Shown: positions 16,804 through 24,400 of the stretch, one piece after another
Numbering within the stretch: position 1 is the first letter of the stretch
Layout of the letters: every line of letters begins with the position of its first letter
From: JARYGU01 sp033795365
GTDB lineage: Bacteria > Pseudomonadota > Alphaproteobacteria > Rhizobiales > Rhizobiaceae
Direction of reading: 5' to 3'
DNA: 64,000 bases
Assembly (NCBI GenBank): GCA_033795365.1
Contig: JARYGU010000020.1
Span: 1-64,000, forward strand
Program-made: the position numbers and the translations under genes
Notes under the pieces: generated by a model
What the model saw: only the letters and a program-made list of their open reading frames with translations
Told to the model about the DNA's origin: nothing
Databases searched by the model: none

Positions 16804-17040
16804 TCAGATAAGCTTGAGGCGGGCCGCACGGCTGATCGCGCCGGTTATGTTGCGGGCGCCCAATCTTTCGACCGCGCTGGAAAGGGCGTTCGTGACCTGC
16901 GCCATCGGCAGATCTGTGGCGAGCACGATGTCGCCTGGGGTCTTGCCTTCGGCGGCAAGCGCGAGGCAACGCAGCTCCATGGCGGAGAGTTCGGGAATGC
17001 CGGAGGCGAGGCCGGCCGAGGCGCGATCTGAATCATTCAT
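16804..17040 (-). CDS. Small LuxR-type HTH protein
   Basis: A 78-residue protein made of little more than one LuxR-type helix-turn-helix: 'ELSAMELRCLALAAEGKTPGDIV' followed by 'LPMAQVTNALSSAVERLGARN', matching the four-helix C-terminal domain of LuxR/NarL regulators. There is no receiver or ligand domain. It ends eight bases from the SorC-type regulator gene (convergent). Such single-domain proteins occur in rhizobia as orphan regulators; targets are unknown. Confidence 0.7.
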   Translation of the reverse strand: MNDSDRASAGLASGIPELSAMELRCLALAAEGKTPGDIVLATDLPMAQVTNALSSAVERLGARNITGAISRAARLKLI

Positions 17041-17270
17041 TGGCGCGGTGACTTAAAGATCGCGCGCGGCGCGGCAAAGCCGATAGTGCGGCTATGATGA
17101 ATCAAGCCGTAGCGGCTTTTCCTGCCGACGTGGAGTTGTGCCGATACGATACATTGCCGGCGAAGCGTCGCGAAAAGCGAAGCGCATGACGGCTTTGCAT
17201 TGCGGCGGAACGGCGACTGCGGCTAAGGAGGGTCCTGACCCTAGCTTTCCTGACCCTGGAGGAGGCCGGC

Positions 17271-17855
17271 GTGACGCCGAAAGAAGAGAAGGCGGCCCTG
17301 CGAAACGAAAGGCTGGCGGCGCGCGACGCGCTTTCGCCGGAGGCGCGGATCGAGGGGAGCCTCGCCATGGCGGAAGCGGCCGGCGAGCGGATCGAATTCG
17401 AACCTGGAACGGTGATCTCCGGCTTCTGGCCTATCCGCTCCGAGGCCGATATCCGACCGTTGATGGCGCGGCTTCGCGAACGGGGCGCCCGCCTCTGCCT
17501 GCCGGTCGTGCTGGACCGCGAGACGATCATGTTCCGCGAGCTCGTCGCCGGCGCGCCGCTGATCCGCACGGGGTTCGGCACCACGGGGCCCGGGCCGGAG
17601 GCGGCGATGCTCGATCCGGAAATCCTGCTCGTTCCGCTTTCGGCCTTCGATGCAACGGGCCATCGCATCGGCTACGGCGCCGGCCATTACGACCGGGCGA
17701 TCGACCGGCTGATCGCCAAAGGCATCACGCCGAGGCTGATCGGGATTGCTTTCGACTGCCAGGAAGTGGCATCAGTACCGGCCGAACCGCATGACGTGGC
17801 GCTCGATGCCATTTTGACGGAAAGCGGTCTCAGGATCTTCGACAAGGTTTCTTAA
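17271..17855 (+). CDS. fthC: 5-formyltetrahydrofolate cyclo-ligase
   Basis: This 194-residue enzyme converts 5-formyl-THF to 5,10-methenyl-THF using ATP. The 'KAALRNERLAARDAL' start, the 'LVPLSAFDATGHRIGYGAGHY' region with the GYGxGxYD motif near residue 130 and the C-terminal 'EPHDVALDAILTE' are typical. The start is GTG at 17271, preceded by GGAGGAGG. In many relatives this gene lies beside zapA and 6S RNA; here it is 16 kb away. A phosphoesterase gene starts ten bases downstream. Confidence 0.92.
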   Translation: MTPKEEKAALRNERLAARDALSPEARIEGSLAMAEAAGERIEFEPGTVISGFWPIRSEADIRPLMARLRERGARLCLPVVLDRETIMFRELVAGAPLIRTGFGTTGPGPEAAMLDPEILLVPLSAFDATGHRIGYGAGHYDRAIDRLIAKGITPRLIGIAFDCQEVASVPAEPHDVALDAILTESGLRIFDKVS

Positions 17856-17865
17856 GGCAGGGCGA

Positions 17866-18690
17866 ATGCGTTTTCTCTTTCTGGGCGATATGGTGGGCAA
17901 GACCGGGCGGACGGCCGTCTGGAGCCGGCTGCCGGGGCTCATCAGCGAGCTGAAGCTGGATTTCGTCGTCGTCAACGGGGAAAATGCGGCGGGCGGCTTC
18001 GGCATCACCGAAGACATCTTCCTGGAGACCATCAATGCCGGTGCCGACGTCGTGACGACGGGCAACCATGTCTGGGACCAGAAGGAGGCGGTGACCTTCG
18101 CCGACAGGCACGACCAGTTCCTGCGGCCCGCCAACTATCCCGCCGGCACGCCCGGACGCGGCTCGAACGTCTACTTCGCCAGGAACGGTGCGCGCGTGCT
18201 CGTCGCCAATGTCATGGGGCGCGTCTTCATGCATCCGGAGCTGGACGATCCGTTCACGGCCGGAGAGGCGATCCTCACGGCCGCGCCGCTCGGAGAGCAG
18301 GTCGATGCGGCGATCTTCGACTTCCATGCCGAGGCGACGAGCGAGAAGCAGTGCTTCGGCCATTTCGTCGACGGACGCGCGAGCGTCGTCATCGGCACGC
18401 ACACCCATGTGCCGACCGCCGACTGCCAGATCCTGAACGGCGGCACCGGCTACATGTCGGATGCCGGCATGTGCGGCGATTACGACAGCTCGCTCGGCAT
18501 GGACAAGGAGGAGCCGCTCAACCGCTTCATCTCGAAGATGCCGAAGGGCCGTTTCGAGGCCGCGACCGGGCCGGCGACGATCTGCGGCGTGGGCGTCGAG
18601 ATCTCGGACAGCACGGGCCTTGCGGAGAAGATCGCGCCGCTGCGGCTGGGCCCGAGGCTGAGCGAGACGATACCGGATTTCTGGAGCTGA
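17866..18690 (+). CDS. YmdB-family metallophosphoesterase
   Basis: The 274-residue protein matches the YmdB (TIGR00282-type) phosphoesterases: 'FLGDMVGKTGR' at the start, 'VVNGENAAGGFGI', 'VVTTGNHVWDQKE', 'FDFHAEATSEK' and 'VIGTHTHVPTAD' supply the Asp/Glu/Asn/His ligands of a two-metal site. Bacillus YmdB hydrolyses 2',3'-cyclic nucleotides and affects development; the role in alphaproteobacteria is not established. It is ten bases after fthC, so the two are probably co-transcribed. Confidence 0.88.
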   Translation: MRFLFLGDMVGKTGRTAVWSRLPGLISELKLDFVVVNGENAAGGFGITEDIFLETINAGADVVTTGNHVWDQKEAVTFADRHDQFLRPANYPAGTPGRGSNVYFARNGARVLVANVMGRVFMHPELDDPFTAGEAILTAAPLGEQVDAAIFDFHAEATSEKQCFGHFVDGRASVVIGTHTHVPTADCQILNGGTGYMSDAGMCGDYDSSLGMDKEEPLNRFISKMPKGRFEAATGPATICGVGVEISDSTGLAEKIAPLRLGPRLSETIPDFWS

Positions 18691-18735
18691 TTTCACCGAA
18701 AAATTGCACTTGCGTATTTTACGCGCGAGGCAGGA

Positions 18736-18761
18736 TTGTATCGCTATTTAAAGTGATACAA
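18736..18761 (+). promoter_or_regulatory. Palindromic operator of brnTA
   Basis: TTGTATC and GATACAA are exact inverted arms around a 12-base, also partly symmetric, AT-rich centre (CGCTATTTAAAG-like). The repeat ends five bases before the brnT start, where BrnA is expected to bind for autorepression. Confidence 0.65.
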
Positions 18762-18766
18762 AAAAT

Positions 18767-19042
18767 ATGAAGATCGTGTATGATGAGAGCAAGCGCCGAT
18801 CGAACATCGCCAAGCATGGCTATGATTTCGCCGATCTGACGTTGGAGTTCTTTGCCGGATCGTCCGTCGCTGCCGCAAAGAAGAACCGAATGAAGGCAAT
18901 CGGCCCATTTCGCGGCCAGACGCTTTCCGTCGTGTTCTTCCGTCTTGGAAGCGAAGGACTGGCGCTGATTTCAATGAGACCGGCGAGCCGGAAGGAGACG
19001 TTGCTCTATGCCGAATACCAAAAGCAAACGGGTCACAATTGA
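18767..19042 (+). CDS. brnT: BrnT-type toxin
   Basis: The 91-residue protein is a BrnT ribonuclease toxin: 'YDESKRRSNIAKHGYDFADL' is the signature N-terminal region, and 'FRGQTLSVVFFRLGSEGLALISMRPASRKE' carries the conserved Arg/Ser positions of the RelE-like fold. In Brucella BrnT cleaves RNA and is inhibited by BrnA. The next gene, brnA, starts 35 bases before the brnT stop, so their translation is coupled. A palindromic operator lies just upstream. Confidence 0.88.
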   Translation: MKIVYDESKRRSNIAKHGYDFADLTLEFFAGSSVAAAKKNRMKAIGPFRGQTLSVVFFRLGSEGLALISMRPASRKETLLYAEYQKQTGHN

Positions 19043-19325
19043 GCCATTGTCCGATGAGGATGAGGCGCGGATCCAAGCCGGCATCGCACAGGATCCGGAT
19101 AATTCCGAATGGACGGAAGAAGACCTCAGGAATGCCCGCCCCTTCGCCGAGGTGTTTCCGGACCTGATGGAAAGCATCCGCCGCGCTCGCGGGCGTCCGG
19201 CGGTCGAAAAGCCGAAGCAGCAGGTGTCGCTCAGGCTCGATCCGGACGTGATCGCGAAGTTCAAGGCGACGGGCAAGGGCTGGCAGGCGCGGATCAACGA
19301 AGTGCTGAAGCAGGCGAAGATCTGA
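19008..19325 (+). CDS. brnA: BrnA-type antitoxin
   Basis: The 105-residue protein has a flexible acidic N-terminal toxin-binding part and a C-terminal ribbon-helix-helix ('QQVSLRLDPDVIAKFKATGKGWQARINEVLKQ', about residues 67-98) as in BrnA. It neutralises BrnT and represses the operon. AAGGAG inside brnT serves as its ribosome binding site. An inverted repeat GGCCGGTC...GACCGGCC follows the stop codon (about 19330-19352). Confidence 0.88.
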   Translation: MPNTKSKRVTIEPLSDEDEARIQAGIAQDPDNSEWTEEDLRNARPFAEVFPDLMESIRRARGRPAVEKPKQQVSLRLDPDVIAKFKATGKGWQARINEVLKQAKI

Positions 19326-19329
19326 AGCG

Positions 19330-19352
19330 GCCGGTCAAACCGACCGGCCGGG
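19330..19352. terminator. Hairpin after brnTA
   Basis: GGCCGGTC-AAACC-GACCGGCC forms a strong stem immediately downstream of brnA. No T-run follows on either strand, so termination efficiency is uncertain. Confidence 0.45.
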
Positions 19353-19398
19353 CGGGTTAGCCAGCCGTCGAACGCCGTGGGCCGATGGAGTTTTGACC

Positions 19399-19941
19399 CT
19401 AGTGCGCCATCCGGCTGACGGAGGCGGAGCCGCTGCCGCCGTCGAAGATGACATTCGTCTTCACGCCGACATCCGGCTCCTCTTCGGGGTTGAGGTTCGC
19501 CTTGGCGATCTCCCAGCCGAATTTCAGGCTGCTGCCGGTGGAGGCCCATATCTCGGCGTCGTCGAGATGCAGCGCCAGCATGGTAAGCTCAGGGTCCTTC
19601 TTGCCGTGGTCGAACCAGGCCTCGACGACGGAACTCCAGTATTCATCGATCTTCTCGGGGTCCTTGCGCACCTCGATGCTGCCGGCAAGGCAGGCGTGAT
19701 AGTCGTGATCCTTGCCGACGAGGCAGAAGTGCGCGCGAGCACCGGGATTGATCGCGCGGACGAGATCGGAATCGGTCTTGGTGAAGAACCATATGGTATT
19801 CGTCCGGCGGTCGAGCTGCGGCGCCATCGGCTGCATGTGCATATGCGAGTTCTCCACGCCGAGCATTCCGGCATGGACCTTGTCGATCTCGTCGAAGAGC
19901 TGATCCTTCGGATTTTCGCGAGCCTGGCTGAGGCTGACCAT
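19399..19941 (-). CDS. Pyridoxamine 5'-phosphate oxidase-like general stress protein
   Basis: This 180-residue protein belongs to the split-barrel FMN-binding 'general stress protein 26' type. Features are 'GMLGVENSHMHMQPMAPQLD', 'TIWFFTKTDSDLVRAI' and 'ARAHFCLVGKDHDYHACLAGS', the usual strand order of this fold. A good AAGGAG lies seven bases before the ATG. It is isolated between brnTA and the exported hydrolase. Flavin binding and stress function are known for some relatives; the substrate is not. Confidence 0.82.
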   Translation of the reverse strand: MVSLSQARENPKDQLFDEIDKVHAGMLGVENSHMHMQPMAPQLDRRTNTIWFFTKTDSDLVRAINPGARAHFCLVGKDHDYHACLAGSIEVRKDPEKIDEYWSSVVEAWFDHGKKDPELTMLALHLDDAEIWASTGSSLKFGWEIAKANLNPEEEPDVGVKTNVIFDGGSGSASVSRMAH

Positions 19942-20129
19942 GATGTCGCTCCTTACGTTTGCGTGTGATCTTGAAGACGCAGCCGGAACGTTGCCGGCTG
20001 CCGCATTGTTCCGCGGGGGCGCGGGGATCGGTGACGAGATTGTGATTGCACGCCGCCGCCTTGCGGCTCGACCCGATCATTGCGCAAGGGCATAGTCCCG
20101 CGAAGGAATGTCATCGACCGGAGCCTCCC

Positions 20130-20972
20130 ATGCCGCCGATAACGCGCATTCTCTTCGTCCTGCTTCTGCTGCTTTCGCCGGCTTCCTTCGCGCAGGCGCA
20201 GAACGTGCCGCAGATGGCCAGCCAATGCCAGCTGATCGCGGACGGGCTTGGAAAGACGATGCCGGTGCGCTTCGAACCCGCGCGCAGCCGGGCCGGGCCG
20301 ATCCTCTTCGCGCAGGCGCAGGATCAGCCGGTGACGATCACCTATATCGGCCACTCCACCTTCTTCATCGAGACGCCGGGCGGGATCACGATCGCGACCG
20401 ACTACAACGGATGGTTCACGACGCCGTCGTTGCCGACGGTCGTGACGATGAACAAGGCCCATTCCAGCCATTACACGATGAACCCCGATCCCGGCATCGA
20501 GCATGTCCTGCACGGATGGGGCGACGATGCGAAGCCGGCCGATCACGACCTCGTCGTCGGCGACGCCTATATCCGCAACGTGCCCACCGACATCCGCTCA
20601 TGGGGCGGAGCGATGGAGGAGAACGGCAATTCCATCTTCATCTTCGAGGTGGCAGGGCTCTGCATCGGCCATCTCGGCCACCTGCATCACGAGCTGACCG
20701 ACCAGCAATATGGCGAGATCGGCCGGCTCGACGTGCTGATGGTGCCGGTCGACGGCGGGCTGACCATGGGAGCGGAGAGCATGAGCCGGGTGGTGAAGCG
20801 CCTGCGCTCCGCGCTGATCCTGCCGATGCATCGCCCGGGACCGATGGTGCGGCAGTTCGTCGGCATGTTCGGCGACGATTACGACAAGGTCTTTGCGGAC
20901 GAGGCGAGCCTCGATGTATCGCTGCGCTCCCTGCCGCGCCGCCCGACCATCCATATCCTCGCCGGTCTCTGA
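20130..20972 (+). CDS. Exported MBL-fold metallo-hydrolase
   Basis: The 280-residue protein starts with a clear signal peptide (MPPITRILFVLLLLLSPASF, cleavage after AQA near residue 24) and continues with a metallo-beta-lactamase fold of the UlaG-like group: 'ITYIGHSTFFIET', 'ATDYNG', 'HLGHLHHEL' and 'LMVPVDGG'. It is probably periplasmic. I chose ATG 20130 with GGAGCC upstream; the longer frame from 20046 would bury the signal peptide. The substrate is unknown. Confidence 0.78.
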   Translation: MPPITRILFVLLLLLSPASFAQAQNVPQMASQCQLIADGLGKTMPVRFEPARSRAGPILFAQAQDQPVTITYIGHSTFFIETPGGITIATDYNGWFTTPSLPTVVTMNKAHSSHYTMNPDPGIEHVLHGWGDDAKPADHDLVVGDAYIRNVPTDIRSWGGAMEENGNSIFIFEVAGLCIGHLGHLHHELTDQQYGEIGRLDVLMVPVDGGLTMGAESMSRVVKRLRSALILPMHRPGPMVRQFVGMFGDDYDKVFADEASLDVSLRSLPRRPTIHILAGL

Positions 20973-21026
20973 CCGCTCCGTTCAGGCTTTCTCTTTCGGC
21001 TGGACGGATTGCGGCAATGAAACTAT

Positions 21027-21062
21027 AAGGCGCCCATTCCGAAAATCCGGAGCGGCGCCTTT
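21027..21062 (+). terminator. Terminator between the metallo-hydrolase and yebC
   Basis: AAGGCGCC and GGCGCCTT pair, with an inner CCG/CGG helix, and the stem ends in TTT. It separates the upstream gene from yebC. Confidence 0.55.
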
Positions 21063-21159
21063 CGGGCATGCGCGCTCCACGAATTCGAACCGAGCGCACT
21101 TTCCCCGTCTCCGGGGCGCGGCCGAGGCGGCCGGTGCGCCGAACATGTCAAGGGGTGCC

Positions 21160-21906
21160 ATGGCCGGCCATTCACAGTTCAAGAACATCATGCACCGCAA
21201 GGGCCGTCAGGATGCCGTGCGGTCGAAAATGTTTTCCAAGCTTGCGCGCGAAATCACCGTCGCGGCGAAGGCGGGGATGCCCGATCCGGCGATGAACCCG
21301 CGCCTGCGGCTGGCGATCCAGAACGCCAAGGCGCAGTCGATGCCGAAGGACAATATCGAACGGGCGATCAAGAAGGCATCCGGCGGCGACGCGGAGAACT
21401 ACGAGGAAGTCCGCTACGAGGGCTACGGACCGGGCGGCGTCGCCGTCATCGTCGAGGCTCTGACCGACAACCGCAACCGTACGGCCTCCTCCGTGCGCTC
21501 GACCTTCACGAAGGCAGGCGGCGCGCTCGGCGAAACCGGGTCCGTCTCCTTCTCCTTCGACCGCGTGGGCGAGATCACTTACAAGCTCCAGGCGGGCGAT
21601 GCCGACAAGGTGATGGAAGCGGCGATCGAGGCGGGTGCCGACGACGTTGCGACCGACGAGGACGGACACACGATCCTCTGCGGCTTCGAGGATATCGGCG
21701 AGGTCTCCAAGGCGCTCGAAGCGGCGCTCGGCGAGGCGGACACGGTCAAGGCGATCTGGAAGCCGCAGAACACGGTGCCGGTCGACGAGGAGAAGGCGCA
21801 GTCGCTGATGAAGCTCATCGAAACGCTCGAGGACGACGACGACGTGCAGAACGTCTATTCGAATTTCGAGGTTTCCGACGAGATCATGGCCAGGCTTTCG
21901 GCCTGA
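21160..21906 (+). CDS. yebC: YebC/PmpR-type regulatory or translation factor
   Basis: The 248-residue protein begins MAGHSQFKNIMHRK and contains 'AMNPRLRLAIQNAKA', 'YEGYGPGGVAVIVE' and 'TDNRNRTASSVRSTF', all diagnostic of YebC. Family members act as DNA-binding regulators or as ribosome-associated factors relieving stalling at prolines. The start at 21160 follows AAGGGG and gives the standard length. In many bacteria yebC precedes ruvC; here an LLM oxidoreductase on the opposite strand is inserted between them. Confidence 0.95.
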   Translation: MAGHSQFKNIMHRKGRQDAVRSKMFSKLAREITVAAKAGMPDPAMNPRLRLAIQNAKAQSMPKDNIERAIKKASGGDAENYEEVRYEGYGPGGVAVIVEALTDNRNRTASSVRSTFTKAGGALGETGSVSFSFDRVGEITYKLQAGDADKVMEAAIEAGADDVATDEDGHTILCGFEDIGEVSKALEAALGEADTVKAIWKPQNTVPVDEEKAQSLMKLIETLEDDDDVQNVYSNFEVSDEIMARLSA

Positions 21907-21936
21907 GACACCCTGGCAGGCTCAAGCTGCGAAAAG

Positions 21937-21968
21937 TCCGGACAGCGAACGCGTCCGGGCTTTTGCTT
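21937..21968 (+). terminator. Terminator after yebC
   Basis: CCGGAC and GTCCGG pair around a short loop and are followed by GCTTTTGCTTT. It separates yebC from the convergent LLM oxidoreductase gene. Confidence 0.65.
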
Positions 21969-21972
21969 TGTT

Positions 21973-22983
21973 TCATGCCGCCTTCGCGGCCTTGGCCAGT
22001 TCGCGGCGCGCGGTGGCGAAGAGTTCGACCGATTTCAGCCGCGCATCCATGTCGTAGATCGGCATGGAGACGATCAGCTCGTCGGCCTTGGTAATGTCGA
22101 GGAAGCGGCCGATCTTTCCGCGGATCGTCTCGACGGAGCCGACCGCGGCATATTGCAGTGTGTGCTCCACGTTGATCCTCTCCTGCTCGCTCCAATAGCC
22201 GTCCATCGACAGGAGCGGCGGCGGGAACGGGCCGGGATTGCCGCGCCGGAGCGTGACGAAGGACTGCTGCATGGAGGTGAAGAGATGGTTCGCCTCTTCG
22301 TCCGTCTCGGCCGCAGCCCCCATGATGCCGACCATGACATGGGGCTTTTCGAGATATTGCGACGGCTCGAAGCGCTCCCGGTAGATCTCCAGGGCAGTCA
22401 GCAGCATGTCGGGCGCGAAATGCGAGGCGAAGGCGAAGGGGAGCCCCAGCATCCCGGCGAGATGCGCGGAATAGTGGCTCGAGCCGAGCAGCCAGACTGG
22501 CACGTTGCTGTTCGCGCCGGGAACGGCGATGATCCTCTGGTCCGGCTGCAAGGGACCGAGAAGCGCCATCAGCTCGACGACGTCCTGCGGGAAATTGTTG
22601 GCCGCGGTCTCGAGATTGCGCCGGAGGGCGCGGGCCGTGTTCATGTCGGTGCCCGGGGCGCGGCCGAGGCCGAGATCGATGCGGCCGGGAAAGAGGGCTT
22701 CGAGCGTGCCGAACTGCTCGGCGATGACAAGGGGAGAATGGTTCGGCAGCATGATGCCGCCCGAGCCGACGCGGATGCGCTCCGTACCGGCGGCGACATG
22801 CTGAATGACCAGCGAGGTCGCAGCGCTGGCGATGCCGCGCATGCCGTGATGCTCGGCGAGCCAGAAGCGCTCGTAGCCGAAGGCTTCGGCCTCCTGCGCC
22901 AGGCGTCGGGAATTCTGCAGCGACTGGGCGACCGTGCCGCCTTCGATCACCGGTGAAAGGTCGAGAATGGAGAAGGGAACCAT
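21973..22983 (-). CDS. LLM class flavin-dependent oxidoreductase
   Basis: The 336-residue protein is a luciferase-like monooxygenase of the single-component group: 'SILDLSPVIEG' at the start, 'YERFWLAEHHGM' near residue 40, 'LVIQHVAAGTERIRVGSGGIML' near 60-85 and 'PGRIDLGLGRAPGTD' near 100. Such enzymes use FMN or F420. It is opposite to and interrupts the yebC-ruvC pairing. The substrate is unknown. Confidence 0.9.
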   Translation of the reverse strand: MVPFSILDLSPVIEGGTVAQSLQNSRRLAQEAEAFGYERFWLAEHHGMRGIASAATSLVIQHVAAGTERIRVGSGGIMLPNHSPLVIAEQFGTLEALFPGRIDLGLGRAPGTDMNTARALRRNLETAANNFPQDVVELMALLGPLQPDQRIIAVPGANSNVPVWLLGSSHYSAHLAGMLGLPFAFASHFAPDMLLTALEIYRERFEPSQYLEKPHVMVGIMGAAAETDEEANHLFTSMQQSFVTLRRGNPGPFPPPLLSMDGYWSEQERINVEHTLQYAAVGSVETIRGKIGRFLDITKADELIVSMPIYDMDARLKSVELFATARRELAKAAKAA

Positions 22984-23090
22984 GGCTGGCCTCGCAGCAA
23001 GAGGGTCGGGTTCGTCTCCATGTAGGATCGCGGCTGATCAAAACCAAGGCGAAAACGACCAGCAGGCTCGCTGTTTCTCCGCCTGTGAAT

Positions 23091-23105
23091 GTTTTTGTTT
23101 TGTTC
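23091..23105 (+). promoter_or_regulatory. Near-consensus LexA (SOS) box before ruvC
   Basis: GTTT-N7-GTTC differs in one position from the alphaproteobacterial LexA box GTTC-N7-GTTC. It lies 46-60 bases before the ruvC start, where an SOS operator is expected. T-richness of the stretch makes a chance match possible. Confidence 0.35.
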
Positions 23106-23150
23106 ACTTTTTGCTGGCAGGGTCGCGGTATCGGGACTAGGGTTCATGGC

Positions 23151-23663
23151 ATGCAGACCACGATTCGCATCATCGGCATCGATCCGGGGCTTCGGCGGAC
23201 CGGCTGGGGCATCATCGAGACGCTCGGCAATTCGCTGCGCTTCGTCGCATCCGGGACGGTGACGTCTGACGGCGAGATGGATCTCGCCTCGCGGCTCTGC
23301 CAGCTTCACGACGGGCTTGCCGAGGTCGTCCACGGCTACCAGCCCGACGAGGCGGCGGTGGAGCAGACCTTCGTCAACAAGGACGCGACGGCGACGCTGA
23401 AGCTCGGGCAGGCGCGCGGGATCGCCATGCTGGTGCCGGCGCGGGCCGGGCTCCGGGTGGCCGAGTATGCGCCGAACGCGGTGAAGAAGGCGGTGATCGG
23501 CGTCGGCCACGGCGAGAAGCAGCAGATCCACATGATGCTGAAGGTGCTGATGCCGAAGGCCACCTTCACCGGCAACGACGCAGCCGACGCGCTCGCCATC
23601 GCCATATGCCACGCGCACAACCGGCAGGGGCTTTCCGGGCGGCTTGCGGCGCTGGCGGGATGA
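23151..23663 (+). CDS. ruvC: Holliday junction endonuclease RuvC
   Basis: This 170-residue nuclease resolves four-way DNA junctions together with RuvAB. The four acidic catalytic residues are in place: Asp11 (GIDPG), Glu71 (VEQTFVN), Asp143 and Asp146 (GNDAADALA). I chose ATG 23151, giving the normal length; a longer frame from 22953 would extend into the divergent gene. Unlike the usual ruvCAB order, an antitoxin/toxin pair follows before ruvA. Confidence 0.95.
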   Translation: MQTTIRIIGIDPGLRRTGWGIIETLGNSLRFVASGTVTSDGEMDLASRLCQLHDGLAEVVHGYQPDEAAVEQTFVNKDATATLKLGQARGIAMLVPARAGLRVAEYAPNAVKKAVIGVGHGEKQQIHMMLKVLMPKATFTGNDAADALAIAICHAHNRQGLSGRLAALAG

Positions 23664-23669
23664 TTTGTT

Positions 23670-23717
23670 CTTGACTTGTTCCCATGCCGCCTGTAAGTAA
23701 TACTTCAGAGGTATTAC
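23670..23717 (+). promoter_or_regulatory. Promoter and inverted-repeat operator of the first AbrB/PIN module
   Basis: CTTGAC at 23670-23675 offers a consensus -35; the -10 is less clear (TAAGTA, 23694-23699). GTAATAC-N7-GTATTAC (23697-23717) is an exact inverted repeat ending one base before the antitoxin ATG, as expected for autorepression by the AbrB-like protein. Confidence 0.5.
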
Positions 23718-23718
23718 C

Positions 23719-23967
23719 ATGCGGGTTACGGAAAAAGGCCAGGTTACCATCCCAAAGAATGTCCGTGCCAATCTGGGCATCGAAACGGGCAGCGAGGTGG
23801 AGTTCGTCCTGCGCGACGATGAGGCAGTCCTTCGGGTGGTCGAGCGCTCCCGTGAAGAGATCGACCGGGACGTGCGCGCGCTGATGGCTCATCTTCGGCG
23901 CCATCAGGGTTCGATGTCGCTCGGCGACATGAGCGGAGACGACTTCTACCGGCTGCTGAGGGACTAA
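23719..23967 (+). CDS. AbrB/MazE-type antitoxin (VapB-like), module 1
   Basis: The 82-residue protein begins with an AbrB/SpoVT swapped-hairpin DNA-binding domain ('VTEKGQVTIPKNVRANLGIETGSEVEFVL', residues 3-31) and ends with an acidic-aromatic tail ('SGDDFYRLLRD') suited to toxin binding. It is followed one base later by the GTG start of a PIN-domain gene, the standard vapBC layout. It sits between ruvC and ruvA. An inverted repeat overlaps its start region. Confidence 0.88.
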   Translation: MRVTEKGQVTIPKNVRANLGIETGSEVEFVLRDDEAVLRVVERSREEIDRDVRALMAHLRRHQGSMSLGDMSGDDFYRLLRD

Positions 23968-23968
23968 G

Positions 23969-24400
23969 GTGGCAACCCTCATCGATACCAATGTCCTGAT
24001 CGATATTTTCCATACGCCCGGCGCATTTACGGAATGGTCCCTGGCAAGGGTCGAAGCGGCTCGTCTGGAGGGGCCTCTCGTGATCAATCCGTTGATCTAC
24101 GCCGAGATGGCGGCGGGTTATGCGACAAGCGAAGGACTGGAATCGGCTTTGGCGCCCAGCCTGTTCCGGCGGGAAGAACTGCCATGGGAAGCCGCATATG
24201 CCGCAGGCCATGCGTTCCTGCACTATCGACGGGCCGGTGGGGACAAGCGATCGCCGCTTCCCGACTTCTATATCGGCGCGCATGCCATGGTCAGAGGGTA
24301 CAAGCTGCTCAGCCGCGATGCCGCGCGGTATCGAACCTATTTCCCGCTTTTATCCATCGTCTCCCCTGAGACCCATCCCGTGAAGGACCAGACCAGATGA
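23969..24400 (+). CDS. PIN-domain toxin (VapC-like), module 1
   Basis: This 143-residue PIN-domain protein has the acidic catalytic residues of VapC ribonucleases: Asp6 in 'LIDTNVLID', Glu near 46 in 'LIYAEMA', and Asp near 98 in 'PLPDFYIGAHA'. VapC toxins cleave tRNA or rRNA and are held inactive by VapB. The start is GTG one base after the antitoxin stop. Its stop overlaps the ruvA start (ATGA at 24397-24400), so ruvA translation is coupled to the toxin gene. Confidence 0.88.
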   Translation: MATLIDTNVLIDIFHTPGAFTEWSLARVEAARLEGPLVINPLIYAEMAAGYATSEGLESALAPSLFRREELPWEAAYAAGHAFLHYRRAGGDKRSPLPDFYIGAHAMVRGYKLLSRDAARYRTYFPLLSIVSPETHPVKDQTR

